Shown piece by piece: positions 1-11,256 of a stretch of DNA of 64,000 nucleotides. The DNA is from Dryococelus australis (taxonomy: Eukaryota > Arthropoda > Insecta > Phasmatodea > Phasmatidae). The notes under the pieces are model-generated. The model searched no databases. It saw nothing but the letters and a program-made list of their open reading frames with translations, and was not told the DNA's origin. A program made the translations under genes and the position numbers. Positions within the stretch are counted from its first letter, which is position 1; the number at the start of each line of letters is the position of its first letter. Location of the stretch: assembly GCA_029891345.1 (NCBI GenBank), contig CM057000.1, positions 132,668,163-132,732,162 on the forward strand. Direction: 5' to 3'.

Positions 1-600
1 TTTAATATGACAAAAGTACAAAAAAAATAGGGGCATATATAACTTTTTTATCTTTTCTGATAAAAAGTCGTATTTGCAGAACGTTTATTTGCCGATATAC
101 GCGTATTCGCGCAAACAACTATTTCACAAAATATGCGGGGGTCCATCCCAATCTTAAAACCTTCGCTTTTTGCGATCATAGAGGTGTCGATAACGTTAAA
201 AAATATCTGCTAGTATACTGTCACATGTTCTCTCCTCTAGACTTATAACTTGCGACATTTATTCGTTTCTTCTACGTTACTATGTTCCTTGGACGGAATT
301 TTTCTACTCCGCTGAGTGGCTGTTGTCCCATGCGTTTACATGAGAAATGAAATATAGGAATATCTTCCCTCGCAAAATCAGGACCCCCCCCCCCCCCCCA
401 CGTCCTCATGAACTATTATGCGCAGTTATGAATCAATAGGAACGAAATCATTGCAGTCAATTCTTGTGCACTCTACGTCTGCTTTCAATTGAGATAATAA
501 ATTATAACTATCCTCCATATCCCATATTTATGTCCCCTGGCTTTTAACCACGTTTTCTTTCTCCTTTTCACATAGATCACACTTATTATTAGTAGACCAA
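1..600. other. AT-rich stretch without recognisable gene
   Basis: I see no gene or repeat family member here. The only marked feature is a run of 16 C at 384-399 in otherwise AT-rich DNA. Frames are short and interrupted on both strands. Confidence 0.5.
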
Positions 601-639
601 CCATTGTTTGCAGCGAATTATACGGTTCCCTTGCTTATT

Positions 640-775
640 GTCTCTTCCTTTCATGTTCCAGACAAAGAAGTGCGGAAGTGATAAGGGCGAGACTGTCACG
701 CTCGCCAAGCACGCCATCGCCGCTATGGGCAATGCTTTGAGCTGTCGTACAGTGTTCTCGTCGTGCGGTGACCAT
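640..775 (+). repeat. Dispersed repeat H, head part, with conserved short frame
   Basis: The segment matches the head of the H copy at 5829-6297 on the other strand. The shared DNA includes GATAAGGGCGA, GCCATCGCCGCTA and GTGTTCTCGTCG. Read in the same frame, both copies give similar peptides: GSDKGETVTLAKHAIAAMGN here and GSDKGDIAVDIKFAIAAKNK there. The homologous frame suggests the repeat once carried coding sequence, possibly the 3' end of a transposon or retrogene. The parent protein is not recognised. The open frame starts near 608 and ends at 850, with no ATG that I would trust. Confidence 0.5.
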
Positions 776-859
776 ATTGTTACTTGTCGCTGGTCTGCGC
801 CGCTGACGTTGACCTGCCACGCGCGAGCGGACGAAAGAGAAGGAGAGTAGTGATGACAA

Positions 860-1590
860 CGGGGCGGAAAGATAATAGATTGTTTTGAACGACGAACGAG
901 CAATAGTCCTACCAGCGTCTTGAGTTATAAAGGCGTTCTGCAGTGATTATCCTTTGGCGGCTCGCCGCTCCTGACATTCGGCGGAACAGGACTTCTGCGT
1001 TTATCAGACGAATGCGCTAGATTACTGACTTCGTTCTCTCAGCGTGACTCGCGGTGCGTTGAACCTTCCAGAAGGTCAGGGCGAACTATATAAAAGCGTG
1101 ACAGGCCTCCGAGCCGAGGAGTCGAGTGGAGTTGTTGAATAGATGAGTGGCTGAGTTCCGAGCGATAGAAGACGAGCAGCGAGAGAAGTGACCAGCGGAA
1201 AGGAGATCTGCGACTGCGAGTATTAAGCAGTGAAGGGTGCGGCTGGCAGGCTGGACCATTGGATTAGATGCGTGAGTGAAAGAAGTTACAAATGATGGCA
1301 ACAGATAGACTGAACATGTGTTAATGATTAATATGAGTTGATTTACTGTAACCAAACAGAGACATTAAGACGGACGTTAGTAAGTGTTGAAATAGAGATT
1401 AAATGTTGCGCTCACTGTTAATTAAGAAGAGTAATAACGGATACAGATAATTGAATGCTGTGAATAATAGCTGTGTAAATAAATTAGAAATAAAATGTAT
1501 TTATTTTATTTTTATTAGGACTTCCACCCTCACGAACTCGGATACGCCCTTCAGGCATTCATGTAACAATCTAATTTCATTTGTGAAAAG
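860..1590. other. Unassigned unique sequence
   Basis: Mixed-composition sequence without a recognisable gene or repeat member. GC content is moderate up to about 1250 and AT-rich afterwards. Confidence 0.4.
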
Positions 1591-1594
1591 TCTG

Positions 1595-1910
1595 TATATC
1601 CATTCACTGTTACGTCCATCTTTTCTGAAGCCCTGCTAAAGATCTACTTTCAGGATATTCCTCCGCCTCGTGCTAAATAATCTGGACTAAGTTCAGAAAA
1701 CTATACCAAAGATGCAACGCACTGTATTCGTGCGCGCTCACTTTAGAAATCTTTTGCATGAGAACTATTTCTTACTAGGCATTATTACCAACACAAGTAT
1801 TTTACGCCTGTGATACATGACATTTACGATAACAACCAAACACGTTACACATGGGGTGATTTTTCAAAGGTTTAATTTTTAAAAAGTATGAAGAAACCTC
1901 GAATAGATAA
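1595..1910 (+). mobile_element. Family C short inverted-repeat element
   Basis: Non-coding element of about 316 bp. The left end reads TATATCCATTCACTGTTACG. The right end AAACCTCGAATAGATA is its imperfect inverse, by comparison with the cleaner copy at 56508-56934. Subterminal sequence GAAGCCCTGCTAAAGATCTA and CCTCCGCCTCGTG is shared with family A, so C and A look like relatives. No transposase is encoded, so it is a non-autonomous DNA transposon, superfamily undetermined. Confidence 0.6.
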
Positions 1911-2063
1911 CAGCAAAGTTCAATACAAACCTGCAGTTTCGTAGTTTCGCATGTGCATGGGTTACTATGTTTTAAAATAACTGTCTGAAAAAAAGCAGTT
2001 TTCTTTCAACTTGCCGTATTTTCCGTTTGTTTCAGTTACGTGTCTTGGCACATTTCAGTTACA

Positions 2064-2458
2064 GGCTGTCCACGGTAAAGTGACCACTTTTAAGGCCCTA
2101 GTTACATTTCCTTTCAGCCATTTTATATCCTTTAACTATATTTTAAAATAAATATTGCCATTTAGGTAATATAACCACAATGCGTTTAATCCATCGTATT
2201 CAGAAGTTTACGTCTAAGGCTAAAATTAAATATATTTATTGACTATTACAGTGGAACCCCGTTTTACAGCCCATCATTTTACACTTTCCTGTAATTTACA
2301 CATACACAGTGTCTGTTTATACAGCATACATTTCCCTCTTTTTAGACTTTCCTACGTTTTGCAACATTTTCCCATGGTACCTTGAAAAGGTTAAAATAGG
2401 TGTTTCGCTGTATTCGAAATGAGAGGGGTTCAAAAAGTGCTCACTTGACCGTGAACAG
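2064..2458 (+). mobile_element. Family B element interrupted by a pogo/mariner-like insertion
   Basis: The outer element starts GGCTGTCCACGGTAAAGTGA and ends GTGCTCACTTGACCGTGAAC, an inverted pair. The interior motif AAATAAATATTGCCAT is shared with the B copies at 43440, 46875 and (inverse) 53124. Between 2249 and 2410 it carries a second element, annotated separately. Non-coding. Confidence 0.65.
2249..2410. mobile_element. Pogo/Tigger-like short element nested in family B
   Basis: A 162-bp insert flanked by TA (2247-2248 and 2411-2412). The left end is CAGTGGAACCCCGTTTTA. The right end, read inverted, is CAGCGAAACACCTATTTTA. TA target duplication and CAGTGGAACC-type ends are typical of pogo/Tigger-like Tc1-mariner relatives. 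No coding capacity. Confidence 0.5.
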
Positions 2459-2469
2459 AAGAAGTCGGC

Positions 2470-2760
2470 TGAGCGGTCATGATATTGGAGGAGGAGATAT
2501 TGGTGGGAAGTGGCTGAGGCGGTAAGGAGCTCAGAAAGATTAATTAGGCGCAGGTTCCCGCGGGAGTGGTCGGGAAGCCAGGGGTAATGAGGAGCCCGGG
2601 GCAGGCTGGGTCGTCACGGACCAGGTACCAACGTGAGTCCCGGGGACGGCTGGGGAGTTCCTCGCACGCCGTGGGAACTGCCGTGGCCTCGACCGGACCT
2701 ACCTGCCCGCCTGCCCTCACTTCCTGCGCCGACATACGCCTCTGTGACACGCACACTAAA
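2470..2760. other. GC-rich island without recognised gene
   Basis: CpG-containing, GC-rich sequence in AT-rich surroundings. It contains donor-like strings (AACGTGAGTCC near 2629) but no convincing coding frame. It could be a CpG-rich regulatory region or an unrecognised exon. Confidence 0.3.
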
Positions 2761-2959
2761 GTTCAGTTCGCCATGAAAAAAAGCGTGCGTGACATGACCA
2801 TGTACGAATCAAAATAAAACTACGTATTGTTTATGGCATGGATCATGACCACTGTGTACGTAAACAGCCCTCGCGTGCACGATAATCATGAACCATGCCT
2901 TGCGAATACCTACTTTCATTCTGATGTGCAATCGTTCGTTATATACACGTTTTTCATCG

Positions 2960-3178
2960 TAAACCAACCTTAGAGCACTAGAGTGGGGCCACATTGCCCC
3001 AGTGGCTAGAGCACTCTTTATTGGGGTCACAGTGCTCCAGTGACTAGAGCGATCCCAAGTGGAACCACCACAGTGTCCCAGTGGCTAGAGCGATCTCTAG
3101 TGGGGGCGCAGAGGCCCAGTTGCTAGAGCACTGTCTATTGGGCTCACAGTGCTCCAGTGCCTAAGAGCAATCCCAAGT
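2960..3178 (+). repeat. Degenerate ~39-bp minisatellite, about five units
   Basis: CCAGTGGCTAGAGC-like units begin near 2999, 3037, 3078, 3117 and 3154, spaced 37-41 bp apart. Units alternate between ...GAGCACT...ATTGGG and ...GAGCGATC...AAGT, so a two-unit higher-order period is possible. Confidence 0.75.
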
Positions 3179-3179
3179 C

Positions 3180-3670
3180 TCCCATTATTGAACTGCTTTT
3201 CACCCATAGCGTCTAGAAAAAACGGCGTGGATTGTATTTTAGGTTAGAACAATGTTTAGTAAACAAGTGCTCTCAGATTAAGGTATATTTCCTCTAACCA
3301 ATTTGTAATGAAATCTAATTTTTTTTAATTGATGAAAATAATTTATTCATATGAATGTGTTTGTCTTCAAAAAATAGAGATATACACAGACGTGTTAATT
3401 AATCACTGCTGACCATGTGACTAGACAGTTGTGTGTGTTACTTCTGGGTAGGTCAATGTTGGGTACATGCCCTGAAGACGAATAATCGGTCTACCTCATC
3501 CTCGATCTAAGCTGCGATACGCTCATATATCCATCACCAAACAACATGTTTTTTTTTTTTAATATCTCAACTGCGGCCCAGTACACCTCACGCAACTGCC
3601 TACACAGATAAGTCTAATTTGTGCCAAAAGTATTAATGTTAGTAACTATTATCCATTCGCGGTTTCTTCA
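3180..3670. other. AT-rich stretch without recognisable gene
   Basis: No gene, SINE or transposon end recognised. It includes a T run near 3550. Confidence 0.4.
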
Positions 3671-3671
3671 A

Positions 3672-3970
3672 AATATGAAGTCCTAGATATTCCTCGGCCT
3701 CATGCAAACAAAGATTAACGAGCCTAGAAAATTACACCAAAGGGCCAACGCACAGCGTTCGTGGGCACTAAGTTTAAAGGAGTTTCGCTTTAAAACTATT
3801 TCTTACTAGGCGCTGTCAACATACCTATTTTCTCACTGTTTTTATATTAATTATAAATTAAGTATAATGACTTGTAGATGAAATATAAGCAAATGTTTTA
3901 TAAAAAAAAAATAAGGTACTGTTACGCTAACACAAGTTTAAAACGCTTGTGTTACATGGCATACCTTCAC
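3672..3970 (+). mobile_element. Family C element, 3'-truncated
   Basis: Matches the body of family C, with GATATTCCTCGGCCTCATG, GAAAATTACACCAAAG, ACTATTTCTTACTAGGCG and CGCTTGTGTTACATGGCAT in the same order as at 56508-56934. The left terminus is degraded and the right terminus is missing. It faces an inverted C fragment at 4017-4190. Confidence 0.55.
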
Positions 3971-4016
3971 ACTTTTTGTACCTAATTTTTTAAATATCAC
4001 CGTATCAATGACATTT

Positions 4017-4190
4017 GGTTATTTCGTAAATATGCTATGTATCACAAGCGTTTTATACTTTTATTTAAAAATAGGCTACGGAATTTTTTGTTAAATTAAC
4101 CTTTTACTTATAATAATATATACATTATATTTAATTTACAAGTAATATAAATAAAAATTGTGAGAAAACAGGTTGCAACAACATTAGACT
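4017..4190 (-). mobile_element. Family C fragment in inverted orientation
   Basis: On the minus strand this reads CTGTTTTCTCACAATTTTTA and later AAAACGCTTGTGATACAT, matching the interior of family C. With 3672-3970 it forms an inverted pair separated by about 45 bp. Confidence 0.5.
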
Positions 4191-4771
4191 TTCTTCTGTG
4201 TGGTGCGGTACCAGTAGAGCGGAAAAAAATTTGTTCATTGATGACATCAGGCTGTGTTTAAAAGAAAGGCAAAATCTAGTCTATTTAAAACTGCATCAAA
4301 GTTAGCAGATCATAATGCGTCATATTGTTACCTTTATTTCAGACATACGACATAAGCTTCCAAAAAAAAAAAAAAAACAAGCATAAAATATGGGGCCCTT
4401 CTAGTGACGATGGAGACTAGCGGCTTTGGTTGGCGGATTCAGGACAACCGCCAGGGTTTGAAAATATTCCAATACTCTCAGAAAATGGAGCAGACGTGTC
4501 CCCCTCGCTGATTTCGCAATATTTCTCGGGTTTATGTACGTTACGTTAAGTGACCTGTACTGGAAATGCCAGATCCTTGACTTGACAGTCGTAAAGTGTA
4601 CACAAGGAACTTGCGAACTGCATCAATAGTCATAATTTCGGTTGATTTGTGGTACACAGCTTTTCACATTAACTCTGTGTGGTTTACGCAGAATTATCTG
4701 AGGAAAGCGAAAAGTTGTTCCGGTACGTCGGGAAAAAAAAACTAACATTTGCGGAAATGCGCAAAACTATT

Positions 4772-5173
4772 GGCGGTTCACGGTAAAATGAGCACTTTTG
4801 AAAGTCCTGCTTGTACGCACGTTGTGTATTCCTCCGCCTTATGTAAAATGAACATTGCCATAGGCCTCGTCACTTTATTCATTCATCGGTCAAATGAAAC
4901 TGTGAAATTATTAACAGTGTAAATACTTCACAAATCTGCTTATTTCTACACTTCGATGCGTTAAAAAAACAGAAAGCGAAAGAAAGATTTTTAAGTTATC
5001 CCAAATGATTACCTAACACTTTTTATTGGATGTTACGATATGGAACTACTTTCCATCCATCATTACCAACTTTACTGGGCGAATGCCACTCAGTCCACCA
5101 TTACATGCATGCCGGAGCAGTGACTTTTTTTCTAAGGTTCGTTTCTAAAGTGCTTACTTTTTCGTGAACAGCC
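4772..5173 (+). mobile_element. Family A element
   Basis: A copy of about 402 bp. The left end GGCGGTTCACGGTAAAATGA pairs with the right end TTTTTCGTGAACAGCC. Conserved interior landmarks of the family are present: CCTCCGCCTTATGTAAAAT, ATTCATCGGTCAA, CCTAACACTTTTTATT and CATTACCAACTTTACTGGGC. It encodes nothing and is a MITE-like non-autonomous DNA transposon. Confidence 0.7.
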
Positions 5174-5179
5174 TCTAAT

Positions 5180-5828
5180 AAGTAGTATTAATGTAGTGGA
5201 TCACCTTATTCTACTTTCTGTATTAAATAGCTGTGTGTTTTTTCAGACTGTCATATTCATAACTGAAATCCACCGCGATTCAGAATACTTTTATCTGCCT
5301 TTCCAGGGTGAAAATTAATAATTGTTTGAGTCGCCAAACTAAAAGAACGAGCTGTTTCCTTGGAAAGTATGTGAACAGTAAGAAATCAACAAGACACTGG
5401 AGTGTTTAGGTTTCATTGGAGCATTTACTTTCCTTTCTCTCAAAGAGGGCAATTTTGTACATTACACTAGTTATTTCGACGACAAAATATGGAGACATAA
5501 AAGCGTTCAAAAAGAAAAATTAAATCAGGGGATACATTTAGTGCCAAAATTAATACGCTTGAATTTAAATTAAAAATATAATCTTATTTATTGATTCGAT
5601 AAACGCTTATATAAGTAAACTATAAAAAAAAAGCATATTTATTTCACACACAACATAAATCGTACTTTTGTAACAATTCCTGGAATGAGTGTACTACTTT
5701 TTAGAGAATCGTTCATATTGTTAAATCGGGTGTTGTACTTATTTAGAAGTCACTCTACTTAGACCTTAAAGACTATAAATCGAAAACATTATTTAGCACT
5801 ACGTTTTTAATAAAGGCTCCCGCCGACA
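5180..5828. other. AT-rich unassigned sequence
   Basis: No gene or repeat member recognised. Poly-A/T rich, with stop codons in all frames. Confidence 0.4.
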
Positions 5829-6297
5829 TGGCCTTTGAACTCAGTTACAGGGTGCGTCCAACGTTCTGATCTACGAAAAGAACACACACTTGAGACGAGG
5901 ACTGTTGAGTGCTTTCAAGACATCACACACATTAGACACACCATTTTTGAGCACTCCAAAATTACTAAAAACGGATTTTTCAAAGCGCTGTATCTCAAAT
6001 TATACCCTTCAGATACATACAGAACTGCTCAAGGGCCCTGCATCGTACCTTCCCACAGACTTTCCGCCAGCAAAATTATAGTCACGGCTGGAAGCCCCAT
6101 AGGTACACGCAGTGCGACGAGAACACTGCGCGCCAGTGGAGAGCCTTGTTCTTAGCGGCGATGGCGAACTTGATGTCCACGGCAATGTCGCCCTTATCGC
6201 TCCCGCGCTCCTCGGCCTCAAACGCGTAAAAAGGCGCTGGGTAGACGGGGACCTCATCATATAGCCGGGAAATCTTGACACTTTGTGCCTTTCCCAC
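5829..6297 (-). repeat. Dispersed repeat H, longest copy, with short conserved frame
   Basis: Read on the minus strand, the copy opens with a 71-codon frame (6297-6082) ending HCVYLWGFQP-stop, followed by an AT-richer tail that looks like a 3' untranslated region. The tail recurs at 28770-29070 and 49556-49818. The coding-like head recurs at 640-775. The tail holds GAGATACAGCGCTTTGAAAA and GTAGATCAGAACGTTGG. The structure suggests a repeat derived from the 3' end of a protein-coding transcript. No domain is recognised. Confidence 0.55.
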
Positions 6298-6299
6298 TT

Positions 6300-7200
6300 G
6301 GTGACTAAAGGATGTTGAGACCAGTATTTCTGATTAATGGGGACACCTGACGCACGCGTACATATTTCATGATTGGCTGTAACTATTTCTTAACACTTAA
6401 GCTCAGGTCGACTTTCAGGGTCTTACGTGTATGGCCGCGAATCACAGACGTATAGTGTCGGAGTTACACTAACTCTTGATTGGCCAATCATGTAAGAAAC
6501 TGTTTCTCCACAAAGACACGCACGCAGCCAACACGAAAGATAAGTCCTTGGGGTATTGGAATATAACGCGCGCGGTAATTTTTTTTTTTTCCTTGGCATT
6601 AGGGTGTCCCTACTGATTTAACGTCGCTTCCATCCAGAGAAAAGGGGCACAAACCAGCTTGGAATTTCCTTCGCAGCCGGTGAGTTACGCTCGAGGAAGC
6701 AGCTTCGTCGCTGGAAGCCAAACACGAGGCGAAAACCCGGCGAAGAACCAATAGCAAAAACTGATTGTCTCGGAGTTTTCGACGTGGCTCTCGACGTTGT
6801 CTGGTATCGGCAGGGCCGTATTGGACGACGAAGCGAGCCGCGATGGCAAGTGGAAAGGGCGGGCTTGCAGGGAAACTGGAGGGGGAAAAAGGACGGGGGA
6901 TGTTTTCCCCAGGGCAGATCCCTTCCCACCGCCTCAAGGAAAAGCAAACATCTCTGGCGGGAATTTTGTTACAAAGGAAAGTGTGCGCGTGTGTGTGTGT
7001 GTCTACACTTCCAGCGTGGTGAGAGGAATCGTGAGGGCAGCTGGGCGGGCTGTCGGTTCATGGAAGCCACAGGAAACAGCTGGAATCAGTTAATATCACC
7101 CTCGTTGTGCAGTTGCGGTCTTTCCTAGGAACGGGTCTGGGACAAATAGTATACACATGCTTCGACTAACCCTTACAAGCCACGGCGGTCTGTATATTGG
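6300..7200. other. Unassigned stretch with a moderately GC-rich core
   Basis: About 6600-7100 is GC-richer and contains overlapping 100-codon frames on both strands, none with recognisable motifs, and a short GT microsatellite near 6987. I regard the frames as composition-driven. No SINE or transposon end was found. Confidence 0.35.
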
Positions 7201-7211
7201 AGTTGAGTTGG

Positions 7212-7459
7212 AGACACTTGGGCGGCTTTTCAACAACGAGGTCGTGAGAGCCGATGCGGGCGAAATGAGGTGAGGATTGAGTAGCGTCCGGAGTTGCAAG
7301 AGCGGGGGACTCGGGAGATCCCCGAGATAACTCTCGCCGAACAGCGGTATCGTCCGACACGATTCCCACTTGCGAAAATCCGGGAGTGACCCGGCCGGGG
7401 ATTGAACTAGGTACTGCCTTGGTGGGAGGCGAGCAGTCTAATCGCTCAGCCACGCGACC
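7212..7459 (-). mobile_element. SINE family S1 (tRNA-derived)
   Basis: On the minus strand the head reads GTGGCTGAGCGATTAGACTG (Pol III A-box) and, about 35 bp on, TAGTTCAATCCCC (B-box). The family body follows, with GGATTTTCGCAAGTGGGAAT and GGGGATCTCCCG, and the tail has AAAAGCCGCCCAA. The head resembles a Ser/Leu-type tRNA. It is a retroposed SINE, not a functional tRNA gene. Five other copies lie in the window. Confidence 0.75.
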
Positions 7460-7860
7460 TGTCTGTGCATATATTAGAGCTGCACAGAAAGTTCGTTCAC
7501 ATATCACCCCATTCAGTCCACGTGTCCCATAACCGGAGACATGTTGCACATGAAAGATTCTTATGGTCGCACTGTAAATAAGTATAAATCAGTGTCCCTT
7601 GTGAGAATTCTGATATTTTGAAGTTTTAGCACCTCTCGTCAGTTAATGGTTTTTGCTGACGTCAAAGAACGTCCAGCCAGTTGTTCACCGGCTGCGACAA
7701 GCAAGGTCGAGACAAGTACAGTGCAGATCAAAAAAATTAACGAATGCGACGCTTGAGCTGTAAATTATTCCAGGGCTGAAAGGATTAGTTTCCGAGTTTT
7801 TGGTGTGCGCTGTACTTGTGTCCAGTACAGTGAACAATGACTTGCGTGTTAGATTATATA

Positions 7861-8278
7861 GGCTGTTCACGGTGAAATGAGCACTTCTGATAGCCCTGCT
7901 TAAGATCTACCTGTATGCCCGTTGTGCATTCTTCCGCCTTATGTAAAATTAACACTGCCATTGGCCTTATAACTTTTTTCATGCGTCGGTCGACTGAAAG
8001 TACGAAATTATTAGAAAAGTGAATATTTTACAAATGTGCTCATTTTTACAGTTCGCTGCACAAAAAAAAATCAAGGCAAAAGAAATAATTTAAGCTATTA
8101 CAAAATTGTTGCCTAACACTTTTTATTCCACGTTAAGACATGGAACTACTTATCCTCCAACGTTACTAACTTTACTGGGCGCGTGCCACTTAGTTCGCCC
8201 GTTAAAATATATGATGGTGAGAGCAGTGACTTTTTTCTAAGGTTGACTTCAAAAGTGCTCACTTTATCGTGAACAGCC
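7861..8278 (+). mobile_element. Family A element
   Basis: A 418-bp copy, one of the best preserved. It runs from GGCTGTTCACGGTGAAATGA to CACTTTATCGTGAACAGCC with TA immediately to the left. The interior has CTGCTTAAGATCTAC, TTCCGCCTTATGTAAAAT and CATGCGTCGGTCG. Non-coding. Confidence 0.75.
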
Positions 8279-8425
8279 TTATTGACATTGACCATTCAGA
8301 TTAGCCACAAGGAAGACTCCATGCTATGATGTGTACAGTGAAATATCATCCCCCGTATAACATTACCACGACTGTGGACACGGTGAGTGTGCACGTGTTA
8401 ATGAGCAGAAAACTGCATAAAATAA

Positions 8426-9073
8426 GGGTGGGTTTACGATTGACTTAACATGATAAGTGTGCCGTGTGGTTAGGATATGAATCAATGTGTTCAAGGGTAT
8501 GGTTTATGACTGTCGTGACGGGTCGTGTGCGAATTTGGCTTGACTTAAGACATCGTGATTTTATATCTTACGTACAAGCCAAGACGACGCAGCCAATCAG
8601 AGCCCAGTGACATTAGTTGTTGGCGGGAAAGTGAATTTACATCTTGGATTTAGGTTATGTCGTATTGTACAATCGTATGCAATGAATTATATACGTCTTT
8701 ATTTAAATAAGTGTTTGAGGTCATGTTTTATTTCTTGGACGAGATTATTGAATTCGCTTTATTTAACCTTCTGAAAATTTACTGACGTAAATGCCCAATG
8801 TTGGTATCAGCATTCCCTTCTATAAGATACAAAAGTTTTTTTTTTTTCAAAAGGATTACACAATTAGTAACCACAAATAATTAAATATATGTAAATAATC
8901 TTCCCTCTTGCCCATTTTTCCAGGTTCCGTCGGCCGCTTTGGTATCCGGCGATTCTGATTGGCTGGACTTAACAATTGCTAGATCAATCATGAAATGCAA
9001 AATTATTTTCCGTGTACTTAACGAGTCATAAGTGCGATTCTTAATCCTTCGGTGTTTAATCGTAAACCCACCC
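8426..9073 (-). mobile_element. Family L inverted-repeat element, copy 1
   Basis: A 648-bp element with ends GGGTGGGTTTACGATTGAC and TTTAATCGTAAACCCACCC. The interior matches 40918-41542 in the opposite orientation throughout. Shared motifs include TTGTGGTTACT (minus strand) and CTTATAGAAGGGAA (minus strand). The flanks are not a clear duplication. Non-autonomous DNA transposon, superfamily unassigned. Confidence 0.65.
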
Positions 9074-9153
9074 GAATGGGAAGCCACTCGCGTAATTGGA
9101 GACGGCATTCGTTGTTGAAACTACATCCAGCTGTCACATCAAACACGCACGTT

Positions 9154-9171
9154 CCCCCCCCCCCCCCCCCC
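9154..9171. repeat. Poly-C tract, 18 bp
   Basis: Uninterrupted run of 18 C. It is one of at least six G/C homopolymers of 12 bp or more in this AT-rich window. Confidence 0.9.
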
Positions 9172-9559
9172 GGCCCGTTAATGACAGAATGTTATATTGT
9201 CATACTGAAACTAGTACGCCTAAAATGGCAGTTTTATATATGTCTGAAACAAATTAGCTTTCAACTGATCGTGAACCCTTTATGAGCCCCGCTGACGATC
9301 ACTCGCGATATGGCAACAGTTGCAATGCTTAGCATAATAGTAATTTCTTTTATCTGTAACTCATATTAATGCCAATATAAAATACAGTTTAAAATATTAA
9401 TTTCAACGTAACGAATTGATTTGTTTCATGTTGAGGGTTCCTGGGTGTACTATTTGATTTGTGCCTACACAGTGTTAGTGTAATATGTCTGCTTGTATAT
9501 TACATTTCTCATTATATTGAAACTAATGTTGAGTTATTAGACTGAAATGTTATTTTTTA

Positions 9560-9812
9560 CCCTTTTACGCCCATTGTAGATAACTGTCTACTTGTTGCAC
9601 AGGAAGATTATATTTGACGGTACAGTTCTCTGCGAGACTGTGAAAGTAAACCGTGCTAATGACTGTATCACTGATCACCAAACACAAAGCCTACAGTTTA
9701 TTGGCTGCGATCACGAAAGAAACTAGTTATTTGTCGGCTTAACTACCGCACTGATGATAAAATATTTTATTTGCAACACGAGAAAACATAAATTAATATG
9801 AAACGGAAAGGG
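9560..9812 (-). mobile_element. Family F piggyBac-like element
   Basis: The left end CCCTTTTACGCC and the inverted right end CCCTTTCCG are flanked by TTTA (9556-9559) and TTAA (9813-9816). CCC ends at TTAA sites are characteristic of piggyBac. Interior motifs ATTGGCTGCGATCACGAAAG and TATTTTATTTGCAACACGAG recur at 10323, 26820 and 30440. It encodes nothing. Confidence 0.55.
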
Positions 9813-9899
9813 TTAAAATAAAACCTGTGATCGTGGATAATATTCCGAGCCGCGGGCTCTCTAAATTCATTAACCCTTGCATATAATTTTTCTTCTGTG

Positions 9900-10250
9900 G
9901 AAGCACCCGGGAGGGGGGGGATGAGGTAGTGGGACGGTCTTGCTTTTGACACGACGATAAATGGCCTCGAGCGGGATGCCGCGCATCCGGGATAGATTTA
10001 ATGCAATCTGCTCGGTCGCGAGGAAGGGATGGTGGCCTCCCCGCACCCTCCCCTATTATTTCGTCCGCGGCGGCACTGCCTCCGCGCCATTTAAATATTT
10101 TAATTTCCCCTCCGATTCTTCCGCCCTGCGGGGATGCAAATGCGACGTCGCGCGGTTTCCGACGCCAGTCAATTACGCCGGGTTGATCCCTGCCCGAGGA
10201 CCACACAATCGTGTCTGCTGCTGGTCTGCGCGGCCACGCCACTGATGCTA
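9900..10250. promoter_or_regulatory. GC-rich island with POU/homeodomain-type motifs (candidate regulatory element)
   Basis: This is a CpG-rich block with AT-rich motifs embedded in it: ATGCAAAT octamer near 10135, CCATTTAAATATTTTAATTT near 10087, and CAATTA near 10170. Similar GC-rich blocks carrying TAATT cores lie at 19780-20000, 37360-37740 and 42390-42610. A 153-codon minus-strand frame crosses it but begins with TTG and runs into repeat F, so I reject it. Regulatory function is inferred from composition only. Confidence 0.3.
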
Positions 10251-10322
10251 ACAAGTCAACAACACATTTCCCTTACTGATTATTAATATATATTCTTTTA
10301 AAAACCCCTAACTACACACTAA

Positions 10323-10833
10323 CCCTTTCATTACCACATTAATTTATGGTTTCTGGTGTTGCAAATAAAATTATTACAGGCTGTTCACGGTAAAATGAGC
10401 CGTTTTGAAAGCCCTGCTTAAGATCTACTTGTGTGCACGTTGTGATTCCTCCGCCTCATGTACAATTAACGTTCTCATGTGCCTCATCACTTTATTCATG
10501 CGTCGGTCAGGTGAAACTGTAGAATAATAAGAAAAAAATAATTACAAATTGTTCGTTTTTTACACTTCAGTGCATTTAAAAAAAAACATAAAATGAAATG
10601 AATTATTTAAGTTATCACAAATGATTACCTTACTTTTTTTTTATTCAACGTTAAGTTATGGAACAATTTTCTATCTATCATTACCAACTTTAATGACGCA
10701 TGCCCCTTAGAGCGCACATTAAAATATATGCAGCAGGGGCAGCAACATTTTTGTAAAATTGATTTCAGAAGTACTTACTTTATTGTGAACAGCTTTTATC
10801 AGTAGGATTTGTATTTGGTGATCAGTGATATTA
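10323..10833 (+). mobile_element. Family F piggyBac-like element split by a family A insertion
   Basis: The left half (10323-10378) begins CCCTTTCATTACC after CTAA and contains GGTGTTGCAAATAAAAT. The right half (10794-10833) resumes with TTTTATCAGTAGG and GTATTTGGTGATCAGTGATA, which is the order seen in the F copy at 9560-9812. The A element at 10379-10793 therefore inserted after F. The F right end is lost where duplicate D begins. Confidence 0.55.
10379..10793 (+). mobile_element. Family A element nested in family F
   Basis: A 415-bp copy with left end GGCTGTTCACGGTAAAATGA and right end CTTACTTTATTGTGAACAGC. The interior has the usual order of family landmarks. The 3' subterminal region is slightly diverged (AAGTACTTACTT). 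Confidence 0.7.
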
Positions 10834-10839
10834 CCCCTT

Positions 10840-11246
10840 TGTAGACTATGCTCGAGTGTAGCCCGAGCAAAGTTAATTTGAAAATGTCTTTGTTGGTTAG
10901 AACAAAACTCGCATGAATGTGTAGTCTTTGTTCGACCAGTGTTTAACATGACCTCACAAGAACACCACAGCGCAGTAACAATGATACTGCTAATGATAGA
11001 ATAAATTTTTATAGCCACTCAAATGGAGATGATTAATTGTAAATCATTTTATACGATAAAGGATATTTGATTGGGTCAATATCAGCACAGCTTTCCATTG
11101 GTTGATGACCGGCCAATGATAAACGTTGTAAGGTACAGGGTAGTGTCCGGTGTTGTATGGACCAATAGGACGATGGTGAGTTCTAACACAGGCACCAACA
11201 GAACTGGTGTTCTTGCAGTAGTGGATATAGGTGACTCACTTCTAAC
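10840..11246 (-). repeat. Inverted duplicate D, copy 1, with promoter-like motifs
   Basis: About 407 bp closely matching 41885-42291 in opposite orientation. Read on the minus strand it carries CCAAT-type boxes (TCGTCCTATTGGTCC; TTATCATTGGCCGGTC) and then the element equivalent to the TATA-like CGTATAAAAGG of copy 2, here CGTATAAAATG. Frames on both strands stay open in both copies, but the longest start with GTG or TTG rather than ATG. It may be a duplicated gene promoter and first exon, or part of an unclassified transposon. Confidence 0.5.
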
Positions 11247-11256
11247 CAGTTATAAC

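Noticed and set aside
7166..7549. 127-codon minus-strand open frame
   Set aside because: Lies almost entirely on an S1 SINE. The peptide is a translation of the SINE head and body.
9793..10254. 153-codon minus-strand open frame
   Set aside because: Starts with TTG, crosses a GC-rich island and runs into a piggyBac-like repeat end.
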